From assembly GCA_903904605.1 (NCBI GenBank), contig CAIVDC010000109.1:1-60153 (forward strand): 60,153 nt of DNA, in the 5' to 3' direction. The translations under genes and the position numbers were made by a program. Under the pieces are notes generated by a model, which was not told the origin of the DNA, did no database searches, and saw only the letters and a program-made list of their open reading frames with translations. The stretch comes from an uncultured Sterolibacterium sp. Lineage in GTDB: Bacteria > Pseudomonadota > Gammaproteobacteria > Burkholderiales > Rhodocyclaceae. Positions 26,579-35,505 of the stretch are shown here, piece by piece (within the stretch, counting starts at the first letter, position 1; the number at the start of each line of letters is the position of its first letter).

Positions 26579-27859
26579 ATGACTACCATCGCCGTTGTCG
26601 GCCTCGGTTATGTCGGGTTGCCGCTTGCCGTCGCGTTCGGCAAGAAATATCGAACTGTCGGCCTGGACCTGTCCAGGGAGAAGGTTGCGCAGTACCTTCA
26701 ATTCAACGACCCCACGGGCGAAGTCAGCCGGGAAGAACTGATGGCCGCGACGCAGCTTTATTGCACGACCGATCCTACGGCCCTGACGGAAGCGGATTTC
26801 GTCATCGTCGCGGTGCCTACGCCCGTAGGAGACGCACATCAACCGGACTTCAGCCCCTTGCTGAGCGCAAGCGAATTCGTCGGTCGCAACCTGAAGCCCG
26901 GTGCCACGGTCGTTTTCGAATCGACCGTTTACCCGGGCGCCACCGAGGAAATCTGCATCCCTGTGATCGAGAAGTTTTCGGGAGGGCAATGGAAGAAAGA
27001 CTTCTTCGTCGGCTACTCGCCGGAAAGGATCAATCCGGGCGACAAGGAAAGGACCTTGACCAAGATCGTCAAGGTCGTGTCCGGCGACACGCCTGAAACA
27101 CTTCAGCGGGTCACCGACGTATACGGCAGCATCATTACCGCGGGCGTTCATCCCGTAGCCAGCATCAAGGTCGCCGAAGCGGCCAAGGTGATCGAGAATA
27201 CCCAGCGGGATCTCAATATCGCCCTGATGAACGAGCTTGCCATAATCTTCGACCGGATCGGCATCGACACGCTGGACGTTCTCAAGGCGGCAGGTACCAA
27301 GTGGAATTTCCTGCCGTTTCGGCCCGGTCTTGTCGGCGGTCACTGCATCGGCGTCGACCCATATTATCTGACGCACAAGGCCGACATGCTCGGCTATCAC
27401 CCGCAGGTCATCCTTGCCGGCCGCCGCATCAATGACGGCATGGGCAAATTCATCGCCGAACAGACGATCAAGCACATGGTGCACAACGGCGTCGCGATCA
27501 AGGGGGCGCCAGTCATCGTGCTGGGCCTGAGCTTCAAGGAAAACTGCCCGGACCTGCGCAACTCGAGGGTCATCGACGTCATCGACGAGCTGCAATCCTA
27601 CGGAATTGAAGTGCACGTGCATGACCCGGTTGCCGATGCCGAACAATCCATACACGAATATGGTGTGGAGCTCGTGGCATGGGCCGATCTGCCGAAGTCG
27701 GCCGCCATCGTCGCCGCAGTTTCCCATAGGGAATATGCAGACCGCCCGCTGTCGGACTACCTCAACAAGCTTTGGCGGAACGGCACCATGGTCGATGTCA
27801 AATGTCAGTTCGACGCCGTTGCGCTCAGGGCTTCCGGAATCAGCGTATGGCGACTGTGA
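26579..27859 (+). CDS. UDP-sugar 6-dehydrogenase, TviB/WbpA-type
   Basis: NAD-dependent nucleotide-sugar dehydrogenase of 426 residues. The Rossmann motif VVGLGYVGLPLA opens the protein. The four-electron oxidation site has catalytic Cys256 in LVGGHCIGVDPYYLTHKA, the form seen in TviB, WbpA and WbpO, which oxidise UDP-N-acetylhexosamines to uronic acids. FESTVYPGATEEIC and YSPERINPGDKE support this. LGLSFKENCPDLRNS marks the C-terminal domain. The likely product is UDP-GlcNAcA or UDP-GalNAcA, giving acidic amino sugars for the polymer. The start codon follows the prsT stop directly. Confidence 0.92.
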   Translation: MTTIAVVGLGYVGLPLAVAFGKKYRTVGLDLSREKVAQYLQFNDPTGEVSREELMAATQLYCTTDPTALTEADFVIVAVPTPVGDAHQPDFSPLLSASEFVGRNLKPGATVVFESTVYPGATEEICIPVIEKFSGGQWKKDFFVGYSPERINPGDKERTLTKIVKVVSGDTPETLQRVTDVYGSIITAGVHPVASIKVAEAAKVIENTQRDLNIALMNELAIIFDRIGIDTLDVLKAAGTKWNFLPFRPGLVGGHCIGVDPYYLTHKADMLGYHPQVILAGRRINDGMGKFIAEQTIKHMVHNGVAIKGAPVIVLGLSFKENCPDLRNSRVIDVIDELQSYGIEVHVHDPVADAEQSIHEYGVELVAWADLPKSAAIVAAVSHREYADRPLSDYLNKLWRNGTMVDVKCQFDAVALRASGISVWRL

Positions 27860-28635
27860 CAAGGCTCGCGGGCCGCGTCACGCTCGCAATGGTGCTCACA
27901 TCAGTCATTGTTGGCAGACCGGTTGTCGCGGCACTGCCGGAAACGGTCGAACTTATCCGGCCCTCCCTGGTGGCGGTAGGCACTTTGAATAAATTCAGGA
28001 GTCCCGCCTATCAAGCCTTCGGCACCGGCTTCGTTGTAGGCGACGGCACCATGGTCGCAACCAATGCCCATGTCGCAGCGATCATGAACCGTTTGGATGA
28101 GCATGAAGCGCTGACCGTGCTGGTCAGGAGCGAGAGCGGTGATGCGCAGGCACGGCCGGCGCGCGAACTTGCCTCTGATCCGGAGCACGATCTGGTCCTG
28201 CTGAAGATAGAAGGTCGGCCACTGCCGGCGTTGCGCCTGGCCGTGACCGATGGCGCCGACGTGCGCGAGGGGCAGTCGGTCGCCTTCAGCGGATTTCCGC
28301 TGGTCGGTGTCTTGGGATTTTTTCCCGCCACCAACCGAAGCATCATCTCGGCAATTGCGCCCGTTGCGATTCCCGGCGCTGCCGCCAGCCAGCTCACGGA
28401 GAAGCAGATCAAACGTCTCGCCAGCGGCTCGTTCGAAATCTATCAGCTCGATGCGTCCGCATACCCCGGAAGCAGCGGCAGCCCGCTTTACGACGTGGAC
28501 AGCGGAGAGGTCATCGGCATCATCAACATGGTGTTGGTGAAGGGCACGAAGGAAAGCGCCCTCAGTCATCCCAGCGGAATCACCTACGCCATTCCGGTGC
28601 GCTACCTGGAAGCGCTGCTGAAAGCGGTCGATTAG
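27847..28635 (+). CDS. Secreted trypsin-like serine protease
   Basis: Exported S1-type protease of 262 residues, started at the ATG at 27847, which overlaps the dehydrogenase end by 13 bases. A signal peptide (hydrophobic 8-28, VVAALP junction) targets it to the periplasm. The triad is visible: His75 in ATNAHVA, Asp115 in PEHDLVLLK and Ser210 in YPGSSGSPLYD. It resembles the protease domain of HtrA/DegP but has no PDZ domain. Its location between prsT and the polysaccharide exporter suggests processing or quality control of exported proteins in this system. The substrate is not known. Confidence 0.88.
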   Translation: MATVTRLAGRVTLAMVLTSVIVGRPVVAALPETVELIRPSLVAVGTLNKFRSPAYQAFGTGFVVGDGTMVATNAHVAAIMNRLDEHEALTVLVRSESGDAQARPARELASDPEHDLVLLKIEGRPLPALRLAVTDGADVREGQSVAFSGFPLVGVLGFFPATNRSIISAIAPVAIPGAAASQLTEKQIKRLASGSFEIYQLDASAYPGSSGSPLYDVDSGEVIGIINMVLVKGTKESALSHPSGITYAIPVRYLEALLKAVD

Positions 28636-28771
28636 ACGGCGCAGTTGGAAATGCATATGTCGATTCTCGGAACAGCGTCCGAAAATCGCTAGAAAATACT
28701 TGCTTTGAATATGACAAACAGATAAGCTGCGAAACACCATGACCTTTAACATACGTGCAAGAGGGGGCGAT
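28636..28771 (+). promoter_or_regulatory. Leader of the polysaccharide export gene set
   Basis: This 136-base gap is AT-richer than the flanking genes. It holds GTTGGAAATGCATATG (28644-28659), similar to stretches before the EpsB and prsT genes. A weak sigma-70-like pair, TTGCTT and TAAGCT with 17 bases between, lies near 28699-28727. No terminator is visible. Confidence 0.3.
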
Positions 28772-29410
28772 ATGAGTAACATCAGAGTTTGCCTGAGAGA
28801 ACAAATAAGCCGCACATACAAGTCGTTAATAGGCATTGCCGTCGTTCTGATGGCCGCAGGTTGCGCATCGCAGTTACCCTCTGCACCGTCAAATGCCATG
28901 ACCGACGGATATAACTACATCATTGGTCCCGGGGATGCAGTCAATATCGTCGTCTGGCGCAACCCGGAACTGTCGATGACTGTCCCGGTTCGCCCGGACG
29001 GCAAGATCACAACGCCGTTGGTAGAGGACCTGCTGGCAATGGGCAAGGACCCGAGCACTTTGGCGCGGGACATCGAGAAGGCACTTGCCAAGTTTATCCG
29101 CGACCCGGTCGTTACGGTCATAGTCACCGGCTTCGTCGGCCCCTATAGCGAGCAGGTTCGCGTCATCGGCCAGGCCGCCAAACCTCAGGTACTGGCCTAC
29201 AAGCAAAAGATGACCCTGCTCGATGTCATGATCGCAGTGGGCGGGATGACGGACTTTGCCGACGGCAACCGCGCCACCATCCTGCGCGCCTCGGAGAATA
29301 ACAAGCAGTACTCGGTCAGGCTGAAGGATCTGGTCAAACGCGGCGACGTTTCGGCAAATGTGGAAATGAAGCCCGGCGATGTGTTGATCATCCCGCAAAG
29401 CTGGTTCTGA
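28772..29410 (+). CDS. XrtA/PEP-CTERM system polysaccharide export lipoprotein (OPX/Wza-like)
   Basis: Outer-membrane polysaccharide export protein of 212 residues. It starts at the ATG at 28772 after GAGGGGG; an ATG 33 bases earlier is less likely. The lipobox MAAGC places the lipidated Cys at 31. The polysaccharide export domain reads YIIGPGDAVNIVVWRNPELS and PDGKITTPLVEDLLAMGK, followed by a SLBB-type segment (EQVRVIGQAAKPQVLAYKQ, TLLDVMIAVGGMT). It should form the outer-membrane exit channel with the Wzz-like and kinase partners that follow. Confidence 0.93.
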   Translation: MSNIRVCLREQISRTYKSLIGIAVVLMAAGCASQLPSAPSNAMTDGYNYIIGPGDAVNIVVWRNPELSMTVPVRPDGKITTPLVEDLLAMGKDPSTLARDIEKALAKFIRDPVVTVIVTGFVGPYSEQVRVIGQAAKPQVLAYKQKMTLLDVMIAVGGMTDFADGNRATILRASENNKQYSVRLKDLVKRGDVSANVEMKPGDVLIIPQSWF

Positions 29411-29483
29411 CTTCAACGCAGTCAGTCTCGGCCGCATTCAGCAAAAAGTGATTCATTCATACTGACAACCGGCAGAATTTTCC

Positions 29484-31037
29484 ATGGATGAACTAATCCA
29501 GCAGTCGTTGGCAACCCTTACCGCGATGTGGCGGAAGCGGTGGTACGGCCTTCTCGCCGCGTGGGTCGTCGGCATCGCGGGAATCGTGGTCGTTCTCAGC
29601 ATGCCGGACAAGTACGAGGCATCGGCGCGGATCTACGTCGATACGCAATCCGTGCTGCGACCTCTGATGTCGGGTCTGGCGGCTCAACCGAATATCGATC
29701 AGCAGATGTCGATACTCAGCCGTACCTTGATCAGCCGTCCAAACGTGGCGAAGCTGACCCGCATGGCGGATTTGGATCTTGGCACCAAGACCAAGGAAGA
29801 CCAGGAGCGCTTAATTGATAGCTTGATGAAGACGCTTGAGATCAAGAGCATCGGTCGCGACAACCTTTATACCCTGTCGTATGTCGATACGAAACCTGAA
29901 AGGGCGAAGCGCGTTGTGCAATCGCTTGTTTCGATCTTTGTCGAATCCGGCATCGGAGACAAGCGCAAGGACTCGGACTCGGCGCTGAAATTCATTCAAG
30001 GTCAGATCGAAACGTATGAAAAAAAGCTCGAGGAGGCCGAAGGGCGCTTGAAGGACTTCAAGCTGAAGAACCTGGAGGTAGCGGAGGAAGGCAAGAATTA
30101 CTTTTCCCGCATCGGCGACATCAGCGCCAAGCTCAAGGATGCCCGGCTGGAATTGCGCGAAGCCGAAAACTCCCGGGATGTGATCAGGCGCGAACTGTCC
30201 GGTGAAGAGCCTGTGCTCCTTCCGGAAACGGCCGAAAGCGCCTCGCTCGTCTCTGTGCCCGAAATAGACGGCCGAATCGATGCGCAGAAGCGAAACCTCG
30301 ACAGTCTGTTGCAGCGTTATACCGAACAACACCCCGATGTAGTCGGCGCAAGAAAATTGATCGCCCAGCTCGAAGAGCAGAAGCGCCAGGAGGTCCTGGC
30401 GAGAAGGAAGGCGTCGGCCGGCCAGGTGGTATCCGACAACGGCAATCCTGTCGTTCAGCAACTGAAAGTGGCGCTGACCGAAGCGGCGGCGAATGTCGCT
30501 TCCCTGCGTGCGCGGGTATCCGAATACCAGTCCCGGTTCAACGAGCTCAGTAGTACCGTCAGGCGGCAACCTGAAATCGATTCCGAATTCTCCCAGCTGA
30601 ACCGTGACTATGACATTTTGAAAAAAAGCTATGAAGCCTTGGTCTCCCGGCGCGAGTCCGCTTCGATGTCCGAGCAGATGGGAACGACGACGGGCGTGGC
30701 CGACTTTCGCATGATCGACCCGCCCCGAGTGTCGCCCACACCGGTTGCGCCGAACCGGATGTTGTTCCTGCCACTGGTGCTAATAGGTTCCTTGCTTGCC
30801 GGCATGGCCGTCAGTTTCGTCGTCAGCCAGGTTCGTCCGACCTTCATTGACGGTCGCAGTCTGTCGGATGTGACCGGGTTTCCCGTACTCGGAATTGTCT
30901 CCCTTTTGCACAACGAAGCTTCGCTGCGCCAGAACCGTCGCCGCCTAGTGGTCTTCTTTGCCGGACTGGGCGGCCTCGTTGCCTCCTATGGGGCAACATT
31001 GATGACGCTGTGGCTGGTCACTGCCCGCAATACTTGA
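29484..31037 (+). CDS. XrtA system chain-length determinant protein (Wzz/PCP-type)
   Basis: Inner-membrane polysaccharide co-polymerase of 517 residues. A first transmembrane helix (about 22-39) and a last one (about 428-450) flank a long periplasmic domain. The Wzz domain begins PDKYEASARIYVDTQSVL. Extensive coiled coil spans about 165-400 (YEKKLEEAEGRLKDFKLKN, AQLEEQKRQEVLARRKAS). The GNVR-like motif region EFSQLNRDYDILKKSYEALV precedes the second helix. It controls polymer length and links the polymerase to the OPX channel. The kinase gene follows 13 bases later. Confidence 0.93.
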   Translation: MDELIQQSLATLTAMWRKRWYGLLAAWVVGIAGIVVVLSMPDKYEASARIYVDTQSVLRPLMSGLAAQPNIDQQMSILSRTLISRPNVAKLTRMADLDLGTKTKEDQERLIDSLMKTLEIKSIGRDNLYTLSYVDTKPERAKRVVQSLVSIFVESGIGDKRKDSDSALKFIQGQIETYEKKLEEAEGRLKDFKLKNLEVAEEGKNYFSRIGDISAKLKDARLELREAENSRDVIRRELSGEEPVLLPETAESASLVSVPEIDGRIDAQKRNLDSLLQRYTEQHPDVVGARKLIAQLEEQKRQEVLARRKASAGQVVSDNGNPVVQQLKVALTEAAANVASLRARVSEYQSRFNELSSTVRRQPEIDSEFSQLNRDYDILKKSYEALVSRRESASMSEQMGTTTGVADFRMIDPPRVSPTPVAPNRMLFLPLVLIGSLLAGMAVSFVVSQVRPTFIDGRSLSDVTGFPVLGIVSLLHNEASLRQNRRRLVVFFAGLGGLVASYGATLMTLWLVTARNT

Positions 31038-31050
31038 TCCGGAGAGTGCC

Positions 31051-32013
31051 TTGAGCATAATCGAACAAGCGGCCAAACGCCTCGACGAACTCAAGCGTGC
31101 CGGCATGTCGGTGTCGGGCGGGGACGAGGAGGTCCTGAGCTCCGATGCCGCCGACGCCGACAGCCGCGGCGTCACGGAAATCAACGAGGCGGGGGGTTCC
31201 GCATTCCATGATCGCGGTCGGACGCTCGAGAAGGTGGCGGAAATGGAATCGGCTTGGTCTTCGGCAAACGAGGAATCGACCCTCCACGTCGACATCGACC
31301 TGCAGGCGCTTGCCGCGAAGAACTTCGTCACGCCGGAATCCTCGCATTCTCAATTGGCGGACGAGTTTCGTGTAATCAAGCGCCCTTTGCTCGTCAATGC
31401 CCGAGGGGATGGCGGTGCGCCTCTCAGGAACGGCAACATGATCATGGTGACCAGTTCACTGCCGGGCGAAGGCAAGAGCTTCACGTCGATCAACCTGGCG
31501 ATGAGCATTGCGATGGAGATGGATCTGAGAGTCTTGCTGGTTGACGCAGACATCTCTCACGCGTCCGTACTCACTTACCTCGGGTTGCCGAAGTCGAAGG
31601 GGCTTCTGGACGTGCTTCTGGACGAAAAGATTGACCTGGGCGACGTGCTGCTGCGCACCAACGTCGAGAAGCTGTCGATTCTTCCGGGAGGGGGGCGGTA
31701 CAAGCATGCGACCGAACTTCTCGCCAGCGAGTCGATGCGCCGACTGATCGATGAGATTGCTTCACGCTATTCAGATCGCATCATCATCTTCGATTCGCCG
31801 CCCTTGCTGGTGACCACCGAATCGCGGGTGCTGGCGACCCACATGGGCCAGATCGTCATGGTCGTCGAAGCGGGTAAGACGCCTCACGCGGCGGTGAAGC
31901 AGGCACTGAAGACGATCGAGTCGTGCCCGGTGGTATTGATGATGCTAAACAAGAGCGTTGCCACCAATTCCGGCGGCTATGGCTACGCCGGCTATGGCTA
32001 CGGCACTTACTAA
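31051..32013 (+). CDS. XrtA-associated BY-type tyrosine autokinase
   Basis: Cytoplasmic tyrosine kinase of 320 residues that partners the chain-length protein. It starts at TTG (31051) after a GGAGAG site; no ATG fits. The first 90 residues are variable and charged. Walker A LPGEGKSFTS carries Lys142, Walker A' VLLVDADISHASV follows and the Walker B-like region is IIIFDSPPLLVTTES. The C-terminus GGYGYAGYGYGTY clusters five tyrosines, the usual autophosphorylation tail. Phosphorylation should tune polymer length and export. Confidence 0.92.
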   Translation: MSIIEQAAKRLDELKRAGMSVSGGDEEVLSSDAADADSRGVTEINEAGGSAFHDRGRTLEKVAEMESAWSSANEESTLHVDIDLQALAAKNFVTPESSHSQLADEFRVIKRPLLVNARGDGGAPLRNGNMIMVTSSLPGEGKSFTSINLAMSIAMEMDLRVLLVDADISHASVLTYLGLPKSKGLLDVLLDEKIDLGDVLLRTNVEKLSILPGGGRYKHATELLASESMRRLIDEIASRYSDRIIIFDSPPLLVTTESRVLATHMGQIVMVVEAGKTPHAAVKQALKTIESCPVVLMMLNKSVATNSGGYGYAGYGYGTY

Positions 32014-32044
32014 AAACGCGGTTTACTCCTGGGTAGCCAGCGCG

Positions 32045-33577
32045 ATGGACCTTACCGTGTCTTCACTCCGGAATACATCCACCCCTTATCTTCTCGGCAT
32101 GGCGCTGACGCTGTGTGGCGGCGGCTTCGCCAGTCTTCCGGCCCGAGCTGAATCATGGACCATCACACCCAGCGTGAAGATCGGCGGAACCTATTCCGAC
32201 AATGTTGCATTGGCGGCGCCGGGCCAGGAGCATGGCGATACCATCGTTGAGCTATCGCCAGGCTTCCAGGTCCGGGGAGACGGTGCCCGGGTCAAGCTGA
32301 GTCTCGATTACACCAGGCAAAGCCTGAGCTATCTCAATGATTCTTACAGGAACGCCGGCAACAACCAGCTGAACGCCAGCACCAGCATCGAAGCGATCGA
32401 GAAGTGGCTTTATCTCGATGCCAGGGCCGGCGTGTCGCAGCAGAATATTTCCGCCTTCGGCCCGCAACCGGTCGATAACACCAATGTCAGTGCCAATCGC
32501 ATCAATGTTTCCAACTATTCCTTCAGTCCCTATATCAAGGGTCTGTTGGGTTCGACTGCAAATTATGAATTGCGCCACAACACCTTTGGCGCCGATTCCG
32601 GGGCGAATCAGCTGTCCCGCAGCCAGACCAACGAATGGGTGGGGACGCTGAGAGGCGCCTCGCCGCTGAGCGCTCTCGACTGGGGTTTAGACTACGACCG
32701 GAGGAGCACGGATTACAGCAATAGCACCTCTGCCGATAGCGAACTCTATCGAGGCAGTCTCTACCTTAACGTCGATCCGGAGCTGAAACTTTCCGTCAAC
32801 GCCGGATACGAAAAGAACAATGTCCTGTTCGGCAAGCAATCGAGCGGCACGCACGGCTTCGGTTTTCAATGGACGCCCGAGGAATGGACCTCGCTGGTCG
32901 GCGAGCGTGATCAACGCCTGTTCGGACCCAGTTACTCCCTGCTCTTCAAGCACCGCATGCCCTTGAGTGCCCTGGATGTGGCATTGACACGCGATTTGAC
33001 CAACACCCCGACGTTATTGTTTACCGGTCAGGGAACGACGCTCGCGCAACTGGTCGCAAACGCCCTGCCTGCACCTGCGGCGGGGACGCCGGATAATCGC
33101 TTGGCAGTGGCCACGAGTCTCCTTGGCGCCTCGGCAAACCTGGTGCCGACAATAGGCTTTCTGACCAATCAAATCGTTCTGCAAAAGCGTTTGCAGGCGT
33201 CCTATGCGCTGATCGGGGCGCGCAACATGCTCACCTTCACCGCATCCCGGTCCAATGTTCAGGCGGCTGCCCCGGGGTTTTCGACGACCACCGATATAAA
33301 CAACCAAGGCACGATAGTCCAGAACGCGGGAGGCGTCAGCTGGAATCACGCACTATCGGCGCTGACCTCCCTCAGTGCCTCGTACACTCATAGCCGCAGT
33401 TCCGCCGAGGGCACCGGCATGACGACTTCGATGCAGAATCTTTGGACCCTGAACTTGAGCACGCAACTATCGCCGAAGAGCAACGCTGCGTTTGGCCTGC
33501 GACGCGTCAATTTCGTCGGAAGCTCCAGCGATTATCGCGAGAATGCCATATACGCCACACTGATTTTTCTGTTCTGA
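32045..33577 (+). CDS. PEP-CTERM system-associated outer-membrane beta-barrel-like protein
   Basis: Exported protein of 510 residues with a signal peptide (hydrophobic about 14-31, PARAES cleavage region). The ATG at 32045 is chosen, as an upstream ATG would overlap the kinase tail. The mature part alternates short hydrophobic and polar strands (TPSVKIGGTYSDNVALAAPG, LYLNVDPELKLSVNAGYEK) and ends NAIYATLIFLF with a terminal aromatic, as outer-membrane barrels do. It fits the uncharacterised PEP-CTERM-associated family found at this position of XrtA loci. A role in secreting or anchoring the polymer is inferred. Confidence 0.85.
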   Translation: MDLTVSSLRNTSTPYLLGMALTLCGGGFASLPARAESWTITPSVKIGGTYSDNVALAAPGQEHGDTIVELSPGFQVRGDGARVKLSLDYTRQSLSYLNDSYRNAGNNQLNASTSIEAIEKWLYLDARAGVSQQNISAFGPQPVDNTNVSANRINVSNYSFSPYIKGLLGSTANYELRHNTFGADSGANQLSRSQTNEWVGTLRGASPLSALDWGLDYDRRSTDYSNSTSADSELYRGSLYLNVDPELKLSVNAGYEKNNVLFGKQSSGTHGFGFQWTPEEWTSLVGERDQRLFGPSYSLLFKHRMPLSALDVALTRDLTNTPTLLFTGQGTTLAQLVANALPAPAAGTPDNRLAVATSLLGASANLVPTIGFLTNQIVLQKRLQASYALIGARNMLTFTASRSNVQAAAPGFSTTTDINNQGTIVQNAGGVSWNHALSALTSLSASYTHSRSSAEGTGMTTSMQNLWTLNLSTQLSPKSNAAFGLRRVNFVGSSSDYRENAIYATLIFLF

Positions 33578-33586
33578 CTACAATTC

Positions 33587-34612
33587 ATGTACGAAAGCTT
33601 CTATGGATTGACTGGCAAGCCGTTTCAGCTCAATCCTGACCCCTCATTCTTCTTCGGCAGCTCGGGCCACAAGCGGGCGCAGGCCTACCTCGAGTACGGC
33701 TTGCATCAGAGCGAAGGCTTCATCGTCATCACCGGCGAAGTGGGCGCGGGCAAGACGACCCTGGTACGCAATCTGCTGAATAAGCTCGATCCGAAGAAGG
33801 TCGTGGCCGGCCAACTGGTCAGCACGCAATTGGACGCACAGGATATGCTGCGTCTGGTGGTCGCGGCATTCGGCCTACCCAGCAGGACTCTGGAAAAGTC
33901 GCAATTGTTGCTGGTCCTGGAAACTTATCTGGTCTCCGTGACCTCGAAAGGCAAGCGAGTCCTGTTGATCGTTGACGAGGCGCAGAATCTCACGCCGCGC
34001 GCAGTCGAGGAGCTGCGCATGTTGTCCAATTTCCAGCTAGGCGAGCACGCCCTGTTGCAGAGCTTTCTCGTCGGCCAGCCGGAATTTCGCAGCACCATGT
34101 TGAGCCCGCACATGCAGCAGTTGCGCCAGCGGGTGATCGCCTCCTATCACCTAGGGCCGATGAACGAAGCCGAGACCCGAGCCTATATCGAACACCGGTT
34201 GCAGCACGTCGGCTGGAACAACAGGCCGCGTTTCGAGGCGGAGGCCTTTCAGGCGATCTACCAGTTCACCGGCGGAATTCCACGGCGCATCAATACGCTC
34301 TGCGACCGGCTCATGCTGGCCGGCTTCCTTTCCGGCAAGGAAGTATTTGCAGGATCCGATGTGAGCGAGGTGAGCGGCGAGATCGTGGCGGAAGGCGGTG
34401 GTTCTGCCGGCGCTCGGGATAGCGCTGCCGAGGGCGCAGAGCTTGCAAACGCTCCGGCGTTGTCCTCAATGCGCAAGGCGATCGACGCGATGACGCGTTC
34501 GCCCGGTGCCGACGTCGGCCCATTCGGCATCCACGCGGCAGATCTCGAGGAAAGACTGACGCTGCTTGAACGGGCACTCTCCGCCACGGCGTCAGCGGGG
34601 TCCGGAAGATGA
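33587..34612 (+). CDS. XrtA-associated ExeA-like ATPase
   Basis: AAA-type ATPase of 341 residues, related to ExeA/GspA of secretion systems. The start MYESFYGLTGKPFQLNPDPSF is typical. Walker A GEVGAGKTT lies at 50-58, Walker B VLLIVDEAQNLTP near 125-137, and the ending GGIPRRINTLCDRLMLAGF belongs to the helical lid. The C-terminal 70 residues are low-complexity with a final coiled stretch. It ends in an ATGA overlap with the deacetylase gene. It may energise assembly of the secretion complex. Confidence 0.93.
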   Translation: MYESFYGLTGKPFQLNPDPSFFFGSSGHKRAQAYLEYGLHQSEGFIVITGEVGAGKTTLVRNLLNKLDPKKVVAGQLVSTQLDAQDMLRLVVAAFGLPSRTLEKSQLLLVLETYLVSVTSKGKRVLLIVDEAQNLTPRAVEELRMLSNFQLGEHALLQSFLVGQPEFRSTMLSPHMQQLRQRVIASYHLGPMNEAETRAYIEHRLQHVGWNNRPRFEAEAFQAIYQFTGGIPRRINTLCDRLMLAGFLSGKEVFAGSDVSEVSGEIVAEGGGSAGARDSAAEGAELANAPALSSMRKAIDAMTRSPGADVGPFGIHAADLEERLTLLERALSATASAGSGR

Positions 34613-35505
34613 AAGCCGCGCGGGCGGCGGGCATCGAAGGCATCGTCAATGCATTGACCGTCGATGTAGAGGACTATTTCCATGTTTCGGCGCTGGCTCC
34701 GCATATCCCCCGTTCTCAATGGGGCGACCTTTCCTGTCGGGTCGAAATGAATATCGAGCGGATTCTTGCCATGCTCGACCAGAAAGGCGTCAGCGCGACA
34801 TTCTTCACCCTGGGCTGGGTGGCGGTGCGTTATCCCGCCCTGGTGCGGCGCATCGCCGCCGCCGGCCATGAGCTTGCCAGCCACGGCTATGGCCATCTTC
34901 GTGCCAACGAACAGTCGCCGGAAGCGTTTCTTGCCGATATTCAGCTGGCCAAACTGGTGCTGGAGGATCTGGTCGACTGCGAAGTCAAAGGCTATCGTGC
35001 GCCGAGCTTTTCGATCGGGAACAGCAATCCCTGGGCTCTCGATTGCATCGAACAGGCCGGCTATCGCTACAGTTCCAGCATCTACCCGATTGCCCACGAC
35101 CACTACGGAATGCCGGACTCACCGCGCTTTGCCTATTTGTCGCGCGGCGAACTGCTCGAAGTCCCGGTGACAACGGTACGCCTTTTTCAGAAGAACTGGC
35201 CGGCCGGTGGCGGCGGCTATTTCCGCCTGATGCCCTATGCCTGGTCGGTCTGGTGCATCCGGCGCGTCAATGATGTCGATAAACAGCCTGCGATATTCTA
35301 TTTCCACCCTTGGGAGATCGACCCGGAACAACCGCGGGTGAAAGGCGTCGGCAGCAAGACGCGCTTTCGCCACTATGTGAATCTTGGCGTCATGGAGTAC
35401 CGGTTGCGTCGTCTCTTGGGCGACTTCGCATGGGGTCGGGCCGACCGGGTCTTTCTCGGGCAGCCCCGCGATGCGTTGCGAACAGGAGGCCGCGATGCCA
35501 AGTGA
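34609..35505 (+). CDS. XrtA system polysaccharide deacetylase
   Basis: NodB-family carbohydrate esterase of 298 residues. Motif 1 is ALTVDVEDYFHVSAL, motif 2 SHGYGHLR supplies the metal histidines and motif 3 is GYRAPSFSIGNSNPWAL. The later FYFHPWEIDPEQPR completes the site. No signal peptide is seen, so it probably works on lipid-linked sugars on the cytoplasmic side, or is exported otherwise. The family is a standard member of exosortase A loci. It overlaps both neighbours (4 bases with the ATPase, 11 with FemAB). Confidence 0.93.
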   Translation: MKAARAAGIEGIVNALTVDVEDYFHVSALAPHIPRSQWGDLSCRVEMNIERILAMLDQKGVSATFFTLGWVAVRYPALVRRIAAAGHELASHGYGHLRANEQSPEAFLADIQLAKLVLEDLVDCEVKGYRAPSFSIGNSNPWALDCIEQAGYRYSSSIYPIAHDHYGMPDSPRFAYLSRGELLEVPVTTVRLFQKNWPAGGGGYFRLMPYAWSVWCIRRVNDVDKQPAIFYFHPWEIDPEQPRVKGVGSKTRFRHYVNLGVMEYRLRRLLGDFAWGRADRVFLGQPRDALRTGGRDAK

